NCBI GenBank assembly: GCA_029298735.1
Contig: JANSLP010000267.1
Coordinates: forward strand, 1 to 44,585
DNA: 44,585 nt
Source: Ophiostoma sp. CBS 140.51
Lineage: Eukaryota > Ascomycota > Sordariomycetes > Ophiostomatales > Ophiostomataceae
Reading direction: 5' to 3'
The notes under the pieces were generated by a model. The model was not told the origin of the DNA. It made no database searches and saw only the letters and a program-made list of their open reading frames with translations. The position numbers and the translations under genes are program-made. Numbering within the stretch: position 1 is the stretch's first letter; each line of letters starts with the position of its first letter. Of this stretch, positions 1 to 10,479 are shown piece by piece.

Positions 1-617
1 GTGCCTTCCTGTTTTATGTCGAGTCCATCTCTTCTGGTCGCCAATGGTCGGTTGTTCTTGCCACTTTTTATCTATCTTTAGACTCTCGTGTCTTTTTCTA
101 GAGTTTTGGCCTTAAGTACCGGCTGATTATTAAGTCTACCGCCGTTATTATTATCGCTATTAATTATATTCGCTTGTATAATATTTCGCGTCTTAGTTAA
201 ATTCTCACCGATATCCTTAGTAGTGAGTATTTATTAACTAGACGTAGTTTTCAATGCGGTGGTGGCATAGGATGCTTGTAGATTAAGAACGACTTAATGG
301 CAGAGTAACTCACACTCGACATGATATTGTTGGAAGGGAAGAAAGGGGTGGCTTAGATTGGAATTAATCGAGGCTTGGCTAACCTAGGTGGGAGGGTATT
401 TAAATGTTTATCACACAGCCTCAGCGTGACGTATATGAGTAATTGGTTCTGAATGGCTAATGTTGGAGGCCAATGAGCATAGATGCCGAATATGAAGCCG
501 CCAAAAGGCGCCTGTGCGGGGGTATACTGTGAACGAAAACATAAATACGTGTGTAAAAATGATTTATGCTCAGATAATAAATACAAGGTATAATATTAAT
601 AGATATCCTAGAATCTA
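1..617. other. Gene-free, AT-rich left edge
   Basis: No convincing coding region is seen. Positions 120-300 are rich in TA and TT steps with no long reading frame, which could be a decayed (RIP-affected) repeat or simply the 3' flank of the monooxygenase gene that ends at 618. No terminal repeats or transposase motifs are visible. Confidence 0.4.
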
Positions 618-2396
618 TCAATACCCCCTAGTCCATCCCTCATGTAGCGTCTGCAGGTCAACATCATCTTGTGTGGTCAAGTACGACGTCAACACGTCCG
701 GATCGCCTTCCTCTTCCCGCACCGCGAGCCCACTGTGAAAGTAGTGGAACCTATTCTGTGTGGCATCTTTGCGTCGTTGAAAAACAAAGTCCTCCCAACG
801 TGGCGTACGTGTGACATCCCCTTTGTGGTGCATCGTGCCCGGCCAGCCCATCGTCACCCGACTCGGCCCCGGCCCCGACTTCCACCAGCTACTGCAAGTA
901 TCACTGGTCGTCTTGTCCACAAAGAATCCCTCGACGACCGCGTCAAAATCATCCGTGGCTTCCTGACTCGGTTCGAGCGACGCGTACGACTGCGACTGGA
1001 TCTTGCGGATGCAGGCGGCAATGTAGGTGGCGGTCTGTTCGCACTTGACGGGGACGGTGCCGCCAAAAGGGGTGCCCTGGGTCTGCATAACAAAGAAATA
1101 GTTTGGAAAATCCGGGGTCATGACGCCGAAATAGCTCTTTGGGTAGCCGACAGTACCTCTAGGACCCCAAATGTCGCGGATGTCGGTGCCAGACTTGCCA
1201 ATGAGAGGGTAGGCGGGTGTGTAGTTATCGGGGAAACCAGTGGCGGTGATGATTGTGTCAACTGGATACTGCTGACCATCGGTTGTCTCGATGCTCGTGG
1301 GAGTGATGCACGAAATAGGCGTCTGGATAAAGTCCACGTTGGGATCACTGAGAGCCTCGAGGTATCCCGGCGCAGGAGTGAGTCGCTTGCACACAGGGGC
1401 ATAGTCGGGTATCAGCTTCGCCAGCAGTTCTGGGTCGTGGTTAACACGTTCCGAGATGAGTGCCGTCAAATCTTTCCTCACCTTGGAGTTGGCGTCACTA
1501 CCAAAGTAAAAGGCTGCAAAGCCAGTATGGAAGGTCGCATCCAACTCCTTGCGGTAGGCGAGGTAGTCCTTCTGACCCTCCAGTGATGCATAGTGGCTGC
1601 GTGTCTCTTCTGGAATGGAGTGGCCGGCTGGGTTGCCCTTTTGTGCAGCTCTTGCATTGAGTCCGCCGTTGAAGGCAGCCGACACCCAGTTGCGTGTGCG
1701 GGCAAAGTGGCTCAAGTGAGCGACACGTGGCAAGATGGCCGGCAAGACTTGCATACCGCTGGCACCATTGCCAATGACGGCCACTCTTTTGTTGTTGAGG
1801 TTGACATTGTGGCCCCATCGAGCAGTGTGCACAATCTCGCCTTGAAAGGTATCAAGACCGGGAATGTTGGGCGGTCCAGCACTGTTCAGTCGTCCAGTGG
1901 CCGAGATCAAGAACTGCGCAGTGACGGTGTACTCTAGAGACGAGACAAGGTTGCGTACGGTGATATGCCAGTGTGCATAGTCTGTCAACCACACAGCTTG
2001 CACTACTTCATGCTGAAGCTTCAAGTGCTTGTCAACGCCAAACTTGTGCACAACACCCTCGTAGTATTGACGAATCTCAGCACCACTAGCATAAAACTCT
2101 GTCCAATGCGGGTTGGGGGCAAAGGACAGCTGATAGGCATGCGATGGCACGTCACAGCGCACACCGGGGTACTGGTTTTCTTCCCAGGTGCCTCCAACAC
2201 GGACATGCCGGTCAAACATGGCGTACGTCAGGTTCGGCACCTTGGCCTGCAGCAGAACGGCCGTCGCGATACCGGCGATGCCGGCGCCGATGATGACGGC
2301 CGACACAGGCTGGTGGGCATTGTAGGATGTCTTGGGGAGAGGATAGGGATCTGGGCGGTTGCCGCGGTCAAGCGGAGTTTTGTCGATTGACCCCAT
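618..2396 (-). CDS. Baeyer-Villiger flavin monooxygenase 1
   Basis: An intronless gene of 592 aa. The protein should be an NADPH- and FAD-dependent monooxygenase that inserts oxygen next to a ketone to make an ester or lactone. The FAD Rossmann motif GAGIAG is at residues 37-42, followed by GGTWEENQYPG (68-78) and CDVPSH. The Baeyer-Villiger fingerprint FxGxxxHxxxW is present as FQGEIVHTARW at 184-194, and the NADPH Rossmann motif GNGASG is at 209-214. An ATG-class CTATGFP-like element (TATGFP) lies in the C-terminal half. Length is normal for fungal type I BVMOs. It is divergent from an MFS transporter at 3292, so they share an 895-bp promoter. The substrate is unknown; cyclic ketones or terpenoid ketones are typical. 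A second, clearly different BVMO lies at 34463-36314. Confidence 0.9.
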   Translation of the reverse strand: MGSIDKTPLDRGNRPDPYPLPKTSYNAHQPVSAVIIGAGIAGIATAVLLQAKVPNLTYAMFDRHVRVGGTWEENQYPGVRCDVPSHAYQLSFAPNPHWTEFYASGAEIRQYYEGVVHKFGVDKHLKLQHEVVQAVWLTDYAHWHITVRNLVSSLEYTVTAQFLISATGRLNSAGPPNIPGLDTFQGEIVHTARWGHNVNLNNKRVAVIGNGASGMQVLPAILPRVAHLSHFARTRNWVSAAFNGGLNARAAQKGNPAGHSIPEETRSHYASLEGQKDYLAYRKELDATFHTGFAAFYFGSDANSKVRKDLTALISERVNHDPELLAKLIPDYAPVCKRLTPAPGYLEALSDPNVDFIQTPISCITPTSIETTDGQQYPVDTIITATGFPDNYTPAYPLIGKSGTDIRDIWGPRGTVGYPKSYFGVMTPDFPNYFFVMQTQGTPFGGTVPVKCEQTATYIAACIRKIQSQSYASLEPSQEATDDFDAVVEGFFVDKTTSDTCSSWWKSGPGPSRVTMGWPGTMHHKGDVTRTPRWEDFVFQRRKDATQNRFHYFHSGLAVREEEGDPDVLTSYLTTQDDVDLQTLHEGWTRGY

Positions 2397-3291
2397 GATT
2401 GTTGTTGTTGTCGTTGATCTACACTTTTACATACGGTAGCTACGTCGCCAGGTTTATTCTTATCCATCCACGCCTGCATTTATAATATGAACACCAACAC
2501 ATCCCGGACATCGTTCATCTGAATTGCGCAATTGTTTGTCGTCGTCTCGTCATATCGCAAGATGCACCACTTCGGACGCGTTCGGACAAGGTGAGGTTCG
2601 ATTAATTGATGGTGTGTGGATGGTGCGTTGTATGGCAAGGCTGTGTCGACTTGTAAGCCGAATTCGGGTGGGAAGGTGCTAAAGTTCAAGGAACTGGAAT
2701 GGGAGTGGGTCACCGTAAAAGTCGATATCGGTTGGGACATTCGGGTGGGAGGCCCTCCACACCAAAACGTCTCGGGAACGTCGTTTTGGCAGGCATCAAC
2801 TCGTGTTAGCAGCGATGGCGTCTTGTCACGTATTAACTATTGGGTTCCCGTATTCTTTTCATTGGTCTCTTTCTCTGTAAAATTTGACAGCCACATGGCT
2901 ACCGAATGGATGTTTCCGCCGTTGTGGTTGCCCTACTAGGCCAACTAAGCTTTTTTGACCTTAAGTTTGAACGACCGTCTTTGCAAGGCTGCACTTCGGA
3001 GTGTTCCACCGAAGAAACATTTTGGAGTATGGATTGCGGATTGCGCCATCGTGGGTGCATCTTGTGTCGATGTCAACAACGGAGGATTCAGTCAAGTTCA
3101 TCAATAAACCGTCCGTAGAGTATGCGCGTCGACAATGTATATAAGTGATCTGATCGACATGTATTTCTCGGCGTGTTCACCTTGCAATTGGGAGCATCAT
3201 CATCACAGGCATTAATTAAGCCAGTATTTTGTCCTTCTCTCTGTTATATTATCGTTTATTTTACTTTCATTTCGCTCTTTGTCTCTTCGCC
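2397..3291. promoter_or_regulatory. Divergent promoter, BVMO 1 / MFS 1
   Basis: This 895-bp non-coding stretch separates two divergent start codons. A good TATA box (TATATAA, 3138-3144) lies about 150 bp before the transporter ATG at 3292. A pyrimidine-rich leader follows. No intact gene is seen. Confidence 0.6.
3138..3144 (+). promoter_or_regulatory. TATA box of MFS 1
   Basis: TATATAA sits in the context GTATATAAGTG, about 150 bp upstream of the ATG at 3292, with a T/C-rich stretch in between. Confidence 0.5.
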
Positions 3292-4836
3292 ATGTCCATT
3301 CCCAATGAAAAGGCCGTCGAGGTGGCCGTCTCGGCGTCTGCATCGACATCAGCCTCGGAAGTCGACAACACTCAAGGTGTCAATAATGTCATTGAAAACA
3401 ATGCCGACTCACTCATAAACCGCAACTGGACTACCAAAACCTCTTTTTGGCACTGGTTCCACCCCGACGACGGCCCTGCCGAACGCCGTCTCGTCGTCAA
3501 GCTCGACTTGTCAATTTTGGCTTTTGCGTGTGTCGGCTTCTGGGCGCTGTACATAGATAGGAGCATTTATGTAAATGCATATGTCAGCGGGATGAAGGAA
3601 GACCTGGGATTCTATGGGAACCAGTATGTTCAGATCAACAGCATCTTTCTGATTGGATACGCCGTCAGCATTATCCCCTTGACTCTCGTCAACACACGCG
3701 CACCTCCCCAGGTCGTCATTCCCGTGTGCATGGCCGTCTGGGGACTGGCCACCTCCCTCGGAGCACGGGCACAGTCGTATGGCGAACTCGCTGGCTACCG
3801 GTTCTTGGTCGGTCTCGGTGAAGGAGCCTTCTTCCCATCGATCCACTACATCTTTGGGTCGTGGTACCGTCCCGATGAGATTGCCCGTCGGTCGGGCCTG
3901 TTTTATGTGGCGGGAAGCATCGGCACCATTTCGACGGGGTTCATTACGGCGCGCATCTATGCCGACCTCGATGGAGCTCTGGGCAGAGAGGCGTGGCGAT
4001 GGATGTTTCTCATTGGCGGCATCATCACGTTTCCCATTGCCCTCTTTGGCGTCCTGACCTTTCCGGGGACGCCGCAGCATCCCAACAAGCAGTTGTTCAA
4101 AGAGGATGAACTGGTTTTGGCGCGGGCTCGATTGGAAGCAATGGGCCGTCGGTCGACCCAAAAGGGCAGTCTCGGTTTTACTCTGTCTTCGCTGCGCCGC
4201 TTCGTCGGTCGATGGCACTTTTGGGTCCTGGTGCCGTGGAGCATCGCCTTCCAGCAGGGTTACTTGGCCATGGCCCAGGGCACGTACACACTATGGATCA
4301 AGAGCATCGCCGCCAACCAGCATTACTCGACGGCCAAGGTGAACAGCTTGACCGCCGTCGCCCCCTGTGTTGCCATTGTCGCCATTGTCCTCTTTGCATG
4401 GGCCGCGGACAAGTTCGGCGCCAAAGCCCGGCTGCCACTCTTCACGGTGGCACAAGTCATTGCCTTTTTGGGCTTGGCTGCGTTTGTCGCGTTCGACCAC
4501 ACGTCGTTCTCGTACAAATGGTTCGGTGTGGCGGTGAGCAACGTCGAAAACGCCATGGTGCCGGTCATGTACTCGTGGGCCAATTTAATTTGTACCGATG
4601 ATGCTGAGGAGCGCGCCTTCATCCTGAGTGCGATGCTGGCGTTCGCCATGGCGTTCAACAGCTGGGTGCCTATTCTGTCCATGCCTACGGTGCAGTCGCC
4701 GCGCTGCTTCAAAGGTTATCTCGTGTGTCTGTTGATGCAGCCTATTGCATTGGGTTTGGCGTTTTTAGTGGACTATTTGCACCGCCGCGAGATTGCCCAG
4801 AAGAAGGAGAAAAGAGCGCAAGAGGTCAGTCAGTAG
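3292..4836 (+). CDS. MFS transporter, anion:cation symporter family
   Basis: An intronless gene of 514 aa. The reading frame is open upstream to 3229, but the first ATG is at 3292. After a serine/alanine-rich cytosolic tail the protein has about twelve hydrophobic segments. The first is preceded by ERRLVVKLDL, the usual entry to Dal5/Liz1/Tna1-type transporters (allantoate, pantothenate, nicotinate and other organic anions). The element RFLVGLGEGAFFPS followed by GSWYRPDE matches this family's conserved helix-4/5 region. The C-terminus is short, charged and cytosolic. It would work at the plasma membrane, with uptake or efflux of an organic acid linked to the neighbouring monooxygenase being the natural guess. 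The exact substrate cannot be read from sequence. Confidence 0.85.
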   Translation: MSIPNEKAVEVAVSASASTSASEVDNTQGVNNVIENNADSLINRNWTTKTSFWHWFHPDDGPAERRLVVKLDLSILAFACVGFWALYIDRSIYVNAYVSGMKEDLGFYGNQYVQINSIFLIGYAVSIIPLTLVNTRAPPQVVIPVCMAVWGLATSLGARAQSYGELAGYRFLVGLGEGAFFPSIHYIFGSWYRPDEIARRSGLFYVAGSIGTISTGFITARIYADLDGALGREAWRWMFLIGGIITFPIALFGVLTFPGTPQHPNKQLFKEDELVLARARLEAMGRRSTQKGSLGFTLSSLRRFVGRWHFWVLVPWSIAFQQGYLAMAQGTYTLWIKSIAANQHYSTAKVNSLTAVAPCVAIVAIVLFAWAADKFGAKARLPLFTVAQVIAFLGLAAFVAFDHTSFSYKWFGVAVSNVENAMVPVMYSWANLICTDDAEERAFILSAMLAFAMAFNSWVPILSMPTVQSPRCFKGYLVCLLMQPIALGLAFLVDYLHRREIAQKKEKRAQEVSQ

Positions 4837-4904
4837 AGTGTGGTGGGAGAAATAGTTTATATATTTAACATAACTCGTTGTTAATTACAGTCTGTCTGCT
4901 TCGC

Positions 4905-5765
4905 CTACTTGAGAAAACTTCCATTTGTCTTTGCCAGCTGCTCGTCATAGTATGGCTGGAAGGACAGCCAGCCCTTGTCGGGCGTGCCCACTTGCGTGTA
5001 GGTAAATGCCGCCTCTTCGTCGTTGATCAGTTTTTTCGGGTGGCCACTCCCTTGGGCAGCAGCATCCACCAGCAGCTGTGCATGACACGTCTTGTCCAGA
5101 CTCAAGAACCAAAAGGCCGCCTCGTCCACACTCCGTCCCACGGTCAACAGTCCATGGTTCTGCAGGATGACGGCCTTGTTGTGGTCACCGAGGACGGCCG
5201 CAATTCGTTTGCCCTCTTCTCTGTCCAGCACGATACCACCAAACTGGTCGTACACGGCATGGCTCTTGTAGAACCGCAGGGCATCCTGTGTAATCATGTC
5301 TAGCGAGCGTCCAAAAGCGCTAAACGCTTTCCCATAGACCGAATGGGCATGGCAGGCGGCATGCACGTCCGGCCGCGCCTTGTGGATCTCCGAGTGAATG
5401 GCAAACGCGGCGGCATTGATGGTCTCGTCGCCCTCGACGACCTCGCCGTCCTCGTTGACCAAAATCAAGTCCGACACACTAATTTGAGAAAAGTGCATCG
5501 ACAGCGGGTTCAGCCAGAAATGGTCGGTGAGAATCGGGTCTCTGACAGACACATGGCCGGCGACGCCCTCGTCGAAGCCGCGGTCGGCAAACACGCGGAA
5601 CACGGCGGCCAGGTGCTGTTTGCGGTACAGGCGCTCTTCGTGGAGGGAAGCAAACTTGGGGTACGATCTGATCTTCAAAGTCTTGCCCGACTTGGTCTTG
5701 CCCAGGGCGCCGGTGGCGGCGTTGGCGCCCTCTTCGTTGGACAGGACGACTGCGCTGGGGGCCAT
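4905..5765 (-). CDS. Class II aldolase/adducin-like protein
   Basis: A 286-aa protein starting at the ATG at 5765; the frame is open further upstream but without a better start. The aldolase II fold is recognisable: GHVSVRDP (70-77), the zinc-ligand pair in ACHAHSVYG (H139, H141) and a third histidine in LQNHGLL (H204). The alignment I make by eye to fuculose aldolase puts an alanine (about A120 in NAAAFAIH) where the catalytic glutamate should be, as in adducin-like members. Aldol cleavage is therefore not assured, and a decarboxylase, epimerase or binding role is possible. It is convergent with MFS 1, with 68 bp between the stops. Fungal relatives are often annotated as meiotically up-regulated mug14-like proteins. 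Its pathway role is unknown. Confidence 0.85.
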   Translation of the reverse strand: MAPSAVVLSNEEGANAATGALGKTKSGKTLKIRSYPKFASLHEERLYRKQHLAAVFRVFADRGFDEGVAGHVSVRDPILTDHFWLNPLSMHFSQISVSDLILVNEDGEVVEGDETINAAAFAIHSEIHKARPDVHAACHAHSVYGKAFSAFGRSLDMITQDALRFYKSHAVYDQFGGIVLDREEGKRIAAVLGDHNKAVILQNHGLLTVGRSVDEAAFWFLSLDKTCHAQLLVDAAAQGSGHPKKLINDEEAAFTYTQVGTPDKGWLSFQPYYDEQLAKTNGSFLK

Positions 5766-6215
5766 GGCGACGATGCGCAGCAGGTAGATGAAATGGTGGT
5801 CAGGGTGAAGTGATGATCGATTAAAGTGAAGTTTACGTGAAATCAAAACGAAAGCCAAACTGGATAAAGTAAGTTTATTTAAGAGTTATCTCTCTGTTCC
5901 TCACTTACGATCGAACCAATCACCTCGACCCGCTATCCGATTCGTCATTCAGGGCGTTGTTGTCGCCCGGTTCTCGCTATCTCCGTCTCCACCTCCGCAC
6001 TTGACACCCACTTGTTCTCACTCTTCACAGTCCACTTGCGGTGCCAGACATCCCGTCAGACGAAGCCAAGCAATTCCGACCCAAATCCGTGTACATCCGA
6101 AGCAGGTGCACGTGCATCGGGACAGTGTTTATCCTCAGTTGATCGATTGCATTACTCGATTAATTGTACGTTTATTTTCATTGATTCATCGCACTACAAT
6201 AAGTCACCACCGCCA
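5766..6215. other. Spacer, promoter of aldolase-like gene
   Basis: This 450-bp non-coding stretch lies between the start of the aldolase-like gene and the stop of the regulator gene, both on the minus strand. It presumably holds the aldolase promoter and the regulator terminator. I see no gene or strong motif. Confidence 0.4.
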
Positions 6216-8456
6216 CTAAGGCCAGGACTGCGGAATGCCCAGTAAGTACATGTTAGTGACATTGGCTATGTTGACCGTCTCGACTCCCTCTGTTGCAGTC
6301 GTCTGCGGCGGCAGCGCCAACAGTTTCTCAAAATCCTCGTTCCAAAAGTGTGCCCAAGACGACTCGAGATCAGTAGCGTCCATGGTCAAGTCGAAGCCGA
6401 ACTCGTCAGTACAAGCGGGGGTCACCATGGACGTGGGATTGGAGGTCGTCGCCGGCGACGTCGCCGGGAGGGTGGTATTGCACAGCGTCGCCGCTGTTGT
6501 TGCCGACAGTGTGGCCGCCGTCGCATGCAGACAGTGTCCTTGTACACCGGCAATGTAGGCACACAGCTGTGACCGAAAGAGCCCAATGCCCTTGATAAAC
6601 TCTGGGTTGTGCCCACCCAGGCGGTACTCATCCTCGACTAGCTCTCCAAACGTGTCGACCAGCGCCAAGTCCGAGCGGTTGAGACGGCTCATTGGGACTT
6701 TGGCGACGTAGATGCCCAACACTAAAACGGCCAGCAAGATCTGGTCGGCCGTCACGAGTCGAGTGATGCGTCCCGGCACCGGAGAGTACATTAACAGATC
6801 GTTTGTTGCTTTGAAGATAGAACGGGCTGAAGCGGCACCGATGCACAAACTGAAATGAAGTCGGTCTCGTATCGGTGTGCCAGCACAGTATGTGTTGATC
6901 CGGTTGCGCAAGAAACCGGGCGCGGACATCAATGCCGGCCTGTGCAGAGCAATCATTGTCTGGTGGTACTGGAGGGCGACATAGGTGGCCAAAGGAAGCT
7001 CGTCGCTGCCGCAGAAAATATCGCGGCCAGGCCGTACTGACTCGGGGAACGTGTCGGCCCAGTCGAGCAGTGCTCTGTCCAAATGCCCCATCTCAAACAG
7101 CAAGTCCTTGATTGGTCGGTTGCGTCGTGTCGCACCGCGGCCGCTATACAGCAGGTGGATGGCCCTCGTCTTGAGCTGCGCAAGTCGGATGAGCGCGCCA
7201 AAGTAGTCAAATCCTTCCCTGACAAGAGACGGCGGCGGCCGGTCACACTCCTCGTCTCTGATAGCCGACGGCCGGCCCGTCTCGAGTTCCATGGTGCGCT
7301 CCAGAATGTAGGCGGACCACCAGACGCAAGACGCCAGCTCACTCTCTGGATCTTTATTGCCATTACCATCGTCTCTGTGCAGATTAATGGCATGTGCCAG
7401 ACGGATAGCTTGTCCCAGAGAACCCCAGCTGGCGGCGTCCTTGTTCCGGTTGCGCAGGGCTATTGTTAACAGAAGCAGAGCTTGCACAGACGATAGTGAC
7501 GGCCGCGCCACAATATGGGCGTACAGGATGTATGCTGCTTCAAGAAAGCGAGTGCCGTCTTCCGACACCCCACCGGCTTCCTCGTCGGCTGCCAGACTGC
7601 AGACAGTATACGTGCTTGCCAGCAGGCTGTAGTCGGATGCCTGTCCGTCGCGGAGTTGCCCGACGCCGGTCGAGAACGATTGTCGGTCAATAATGGGAAA
7701 CATGGGATGTATCCTCAAGAGGAAGACATCCAAGTACCTGTCCATTGTCGCGGCTGGTGGTATCGACGGAAGTCCGGGTGATGGTACACCAATGGACAAG
7801 AACGGCGACGGCAGAGAAATTTCCGACGTGTACGCCAGTCCCTGTCGAAAGCGTGGGAACACGGGCTGCCATGCCGGGTTCTGCATAAAGAAGAGGTCGA
7901 GCCATTGCACCAGGAGGTAGTAACTGTTGGCTGTGCCGCCGGGCGTTGTGCCAGACGATTGGTGTGTATTCGTCGAGGTGGTTGTCGTGGTTGTGCGTGC
8001 GGTCCGGGGGCTCGGTGAGCCGGTTGCCATTGTGTTTGTCTGCATCGCATCGTCTACGTTGTCGTTTGCCTCCTCATGAAATGGCGTTGCAAACAGCCCG
8101 GGCAACAGTCGTTCTGGCGATCCAGTATCAAAGGTTCGATGCGGTGGTGATGGAAGAGGGAGGGGGTAGTCGGGGTTCGATGTGACTGTGTTTACTGTGG
8201 ATGCCGGAGATGGTTGAGGTGCTGCTGCTACCGTCTGCGGACGTTGTGACCGCCGTCGCCGGCCAACTGGCGCCTGCCTCCTTCCTTCAGAGTCTGGCTT
8301 CCGCAGATTGGTCGTCATGCAAACCACTGACCGTTTAACACAGTTACGGCACGACGGCTGCTCCGCGTCGCATTTCAGCTTGTGCGCGCGGCACCACTGG
8401 CACGCGGTCGCCTGGCGAGGGGCCTTCGTCTTTGCGGGGGACGAAGTGGAGGACAT
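6216..8456 (-). CDS. Zn2Cys6 transcription factor 1
   Basis: An intronless gene of 746 aa. The N-terminus carries a Zn2Cys6 binuclear cluster with cysteines 19, 22, 29, 36, 39 and 46 (C-x2-C-x6-C-x6-C-x2-C-x6-C), followed by a basic linker rich in arginine and a low-complexity Ser/Thr/Pro region. The middle region, starting near the DVFLLRIHPMFPIIDRQSF segment, is the fungal_trans regulatory domain, with the usual ETGRPSAIRDEECD element. The C-terminus ends in a threonine/alanine-rich stretch and an acidic DLTMDATDLESSW segment that could be an activation domain. It is a nuclear DNA-binding regulator and a candidate cluster regulator for the left half. Target and inducer are unknown. Confidence 0.9.
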   Translation of the reverse strand: MSSTSSPAKTKAPRQATACQWCRAHKLKCDAEQPSCRNCVKRSVVCMTTNLRKPDSEGRRQAPVGRRRRSQRPQTVAAAPQPSPASTVNTVTSNPDYPLPLPSPPHRTFDTGSPERLLPGLFATPFHEEANDNVDDAMQTNTMATGSPSPRTARTTTTTTSTNTHQSSGTTPGGTANSYYLLVQWLDLFFMQNPAWQPVFPRFRQGLAYTSEISLPSPFLSIGVPSPGLPSIPPAATMDRYLDVFLLRIHPMFPIIDRQSFSTGVGQLRDGQASDYSLLASTYTVCSLAADEEAGGVSEDGTRFLEAAYILYAHIVARPSLSSVQALLLLTIALRNRNKDAASWGSLGQAIRLAHAINLHRDDGNGNKDPESELASCVWWSAYILERTMELETGRPSAIRDEECDRPPPSLVREGFDYFGALIRLAQLKTRAIHLLYSGRGATRRNRPIKDLLFEMGHLDRALLDWADTFPESVRPGRDIFCGSDELPLATYVALQYHQTMIALHRPALMSAPGFLRNRINTYCAGTPIRDRLHFSLCIGAASARSIFKATNDLLMYSPVPGRITRLVTADQILLAVLVLGIYVAKVPMSRLNRSDLALVDTFGELVEDEYRLGGHNPEFIKGIGLFRSQLCAYIAGVQGHCLHATAATLSATTAATLCNTTLPATSPATTSNPTSMVTPACTDEFGFDLTMDATDLESSWAHFWNEDFEKLLALPPQTTATEGVETVNIANVTNMYLLGIPQSWP

Positions 8457-9101
8457 GTCGTGGTCGATCGGTCAACGCCGTTGGGGTGGTGTTGTTGTCG
8501 ATTGGTGATGCAGGAGAAAGTGACTGTCGGCTGGGAGGGCTGCAGACATCTCGGGTGGGCACACCTTTTACGCTAAAATGTCGAGTTGCGACACACACCG
8601 TAGAATCGAAGTTGGGAAAGCAGTGACAGGGCACATTGCGCTGTGGCTGGCGTTTAGCGCTAACTTACGGTGGACTTCACAGTGCATATCACAGTAATTG
8701 TGCATCAAGGCCAGGAACGATCAAAATGAACCAGAGAATAACTGGTTGAGTCTTCACTTTTTCGAAGCTGCGAAAGACATATAAACCTCGTACTCAATTT
8801 CGCTAAACTTGACTAGAAGGTATCTATTTATCAGATTGTTTAGCAGGATATGTAGTCCAGTTCAAATTATGGATATCCAGCAGCTACGCTTGACGAACGG
8901 AAATGATTATAAAAAAAAAAAAAAAAAGGCGAGATGATGAACTAAGAATAAAAAAAAGGCAAAAGAAAAGTGGAAGCACCTGAATAAATACCAAAACTTG
9001 AACATTTAGAGCTGATGATGGAAAATGTTCCGTAGACTTGTCATGGGTTGTGAAGTTGGCTTTTGCAACCCGTGGTAACCCGCCTTACGCCAACAGCCAA
9101 T
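8457..9101. other. Spacer with 17-nt poly-A run
   Basis: 645 bp between the start of regulator 1 and the stop of the opsin-related gene. It contains an uninterrupted run of 17 A at 8911-8927 and a second A-rich run near 8950-8957. No gene is seen. It should include the promoter of regulator 1, on the side near 8457. Confidence 0.5.
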
Positions 9102-9956
9102 CTAAGCTGATGCATCCTGAAGGGGAACAGCTTCAGGGCCAGCGACGTTCTTGGCCTGGCCATGGCTGTTGGTTTCATCGCCGGCGTGCCATCCGCTGCG
9201 CGACTCGCTCAGGTCGAGGTTGAGACACGCATAGTTCCATTTGCGGGAGAGCAGGACAAAACCGAAAGCAAACAGCGGCATCTGGATGAGGTCGAGAATG
9301 CCAACGAAAATGAACGTCGCCGTCACGCCAATGGTGCCGTGGCTGTCCACACCCAGGGCCCACGCCACGGGGTAAAGCAGCCAGGCGACATTGGCCACAC
9401 TCGCCAAAAGCATGTAGTCGCGTGTCATGCCAGACCGGGCTGCGGCTTCGCGGCTTTCGTTGAGTGTGCTCATGGCCAGAATGACCCAGGCAAACGTGCC
9501 AAAGGCAAAGAAGCCCCACTGGTAGCCGGTCGTGACAAAGCTGCCCACAAGATACGTGACGACCCAGAGCCAGCAGATGAACACATTGGTAAAGATGGTG
9601 GTCCAGGAGACGTCGGACAGCAGGCCCAGAGCCAAGGCAGCCGACGGGAACGAGACGGCCCAGTTGACGTATTTGGCCCAGAAGATTTGGCGGCCAGCGA
9701 CATCGACCCAACCCAAGTCGGAGGCTTGGGCAAAGTAGGTGACGGAACCGGCGAGGAGGGCGCACGTAAAGAGGTAGTGGAAGACGCGGTCAGCTTCGGG
9801 CGTGGTGAAACAAAAGACTAAAAGACCCAAGAAGGAGACAATGTAGACAGCCGTCACGGCCCACAGCCAATCGGAGCCGTGGGCTGACAAGACAGAGGTG
9901 ACGCCCAGAGGTGGGTTGGTCCCGAGGGAACCAAGGCTGCGAGCGACGGTATCCAT
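9102..9956 (-). CDS. Opsin-related (Hsp30/YRO2-type) membrane protein
   Basis: An intronless gene of 284 aa with about seven membrane helices, in the microbial rhodopsin superfamily. Helix C reads KYVNWAVSFP (95-104) and helix G reads ILDLIQMPLFAFGF (220-233). By alignment to bacteriorhodopsin by eye, the retinal-binding lysine of helix G is a methionine (M226), the proton acceptor Asp85 is an asparagine (N98) and the donor Asp96 is an alanine. It therefore cannot form a Schiff base or pump protons the usual way. This is the state known for fungal opsin-related proteins and yeast Hsp30/Mrh1/Yro2, which are plasma-membrane stress proteins. A TATA-like element (CATATAAG) lies at 10094-10101. 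Function here is unknown; stress or solvent tolerance would fit a detoxification locus. Confidence 0.85.
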   Translation of the reverse strand: MDTVARSLGSLGTNPPLGVTSVLSAHGSDWLWAVTAVYIVSFLGLLVFCFTTPEADRVFHYLFTCALLAGSVTYFAQASDLGWVDVAGRQIFWAKYVNWAVSFPSAALALGLLSDVSWTTIFTNVFICWLWVVTYLVGSFVTTGYQWGFFAFGTFAWVILAMSTLNESREAAARSGMTRDYMLLASVANVAWLLYPVAWALGVDSHGTIGVTATFIFVGILDLIQMPLFAFGFVLLSRKWNYACLNLDLSESRSGWHAGDETNSHGQAKNVAGPEAVPLQDASA

Positions 9957-10479
9957 GGTGAGGATGGAGAAGATAGCGAAGAAGAAAGAGGAATAAAATA
10001 GGTGTCTGGTGTGAAGTGAAGATGTCGATGGTCAGAGGAGAAAGAGCGGATGAAGAAAAAAATAGTTGATTTCCATGGACGTGACAAGACTGTCTTATAT
10101 GGACATTCCATCTTGAATCTGTATCCGTGATCATCAACGTTCAATGGCAAGTGCCCGACCCCTTTTGCATCCTCCTGATTATGCGGTTTGGCATCACGGA
10201 AGCAAAATAAAGACTGGGCGCTGTGATCACCATTGCTGTGCACTAACACGGCAAGTGCCGCCAGCCAGAAATAAGTGGGGACATCGGAAGCAAATTTGGG
10301 TCCATCACCACTCAAAGCAATAATGCTGACAAAACCTCGGAAGCAAATTTACTTACACGATACACCACACAGGACACACGGAAGCAGATATAAGAACGAC
10401 GTCGGGAGCAAACCAAGACGCGACAGAATCGACCGATGCAATATTTGCGTGTCCTATTTTTGTCACATCCACCTTTCAA
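9957..10479. promoter_or_regulatory. Divergent promoter, opsin-related / short Zn2Cys6 gene
   Basis: 523 bp between two divergent starts. A CATATAAGAC element on the minus strand at about 10092-10101 is a likely core promoter for the opsin-related gene. No gene is seen. Confidence 0.45.
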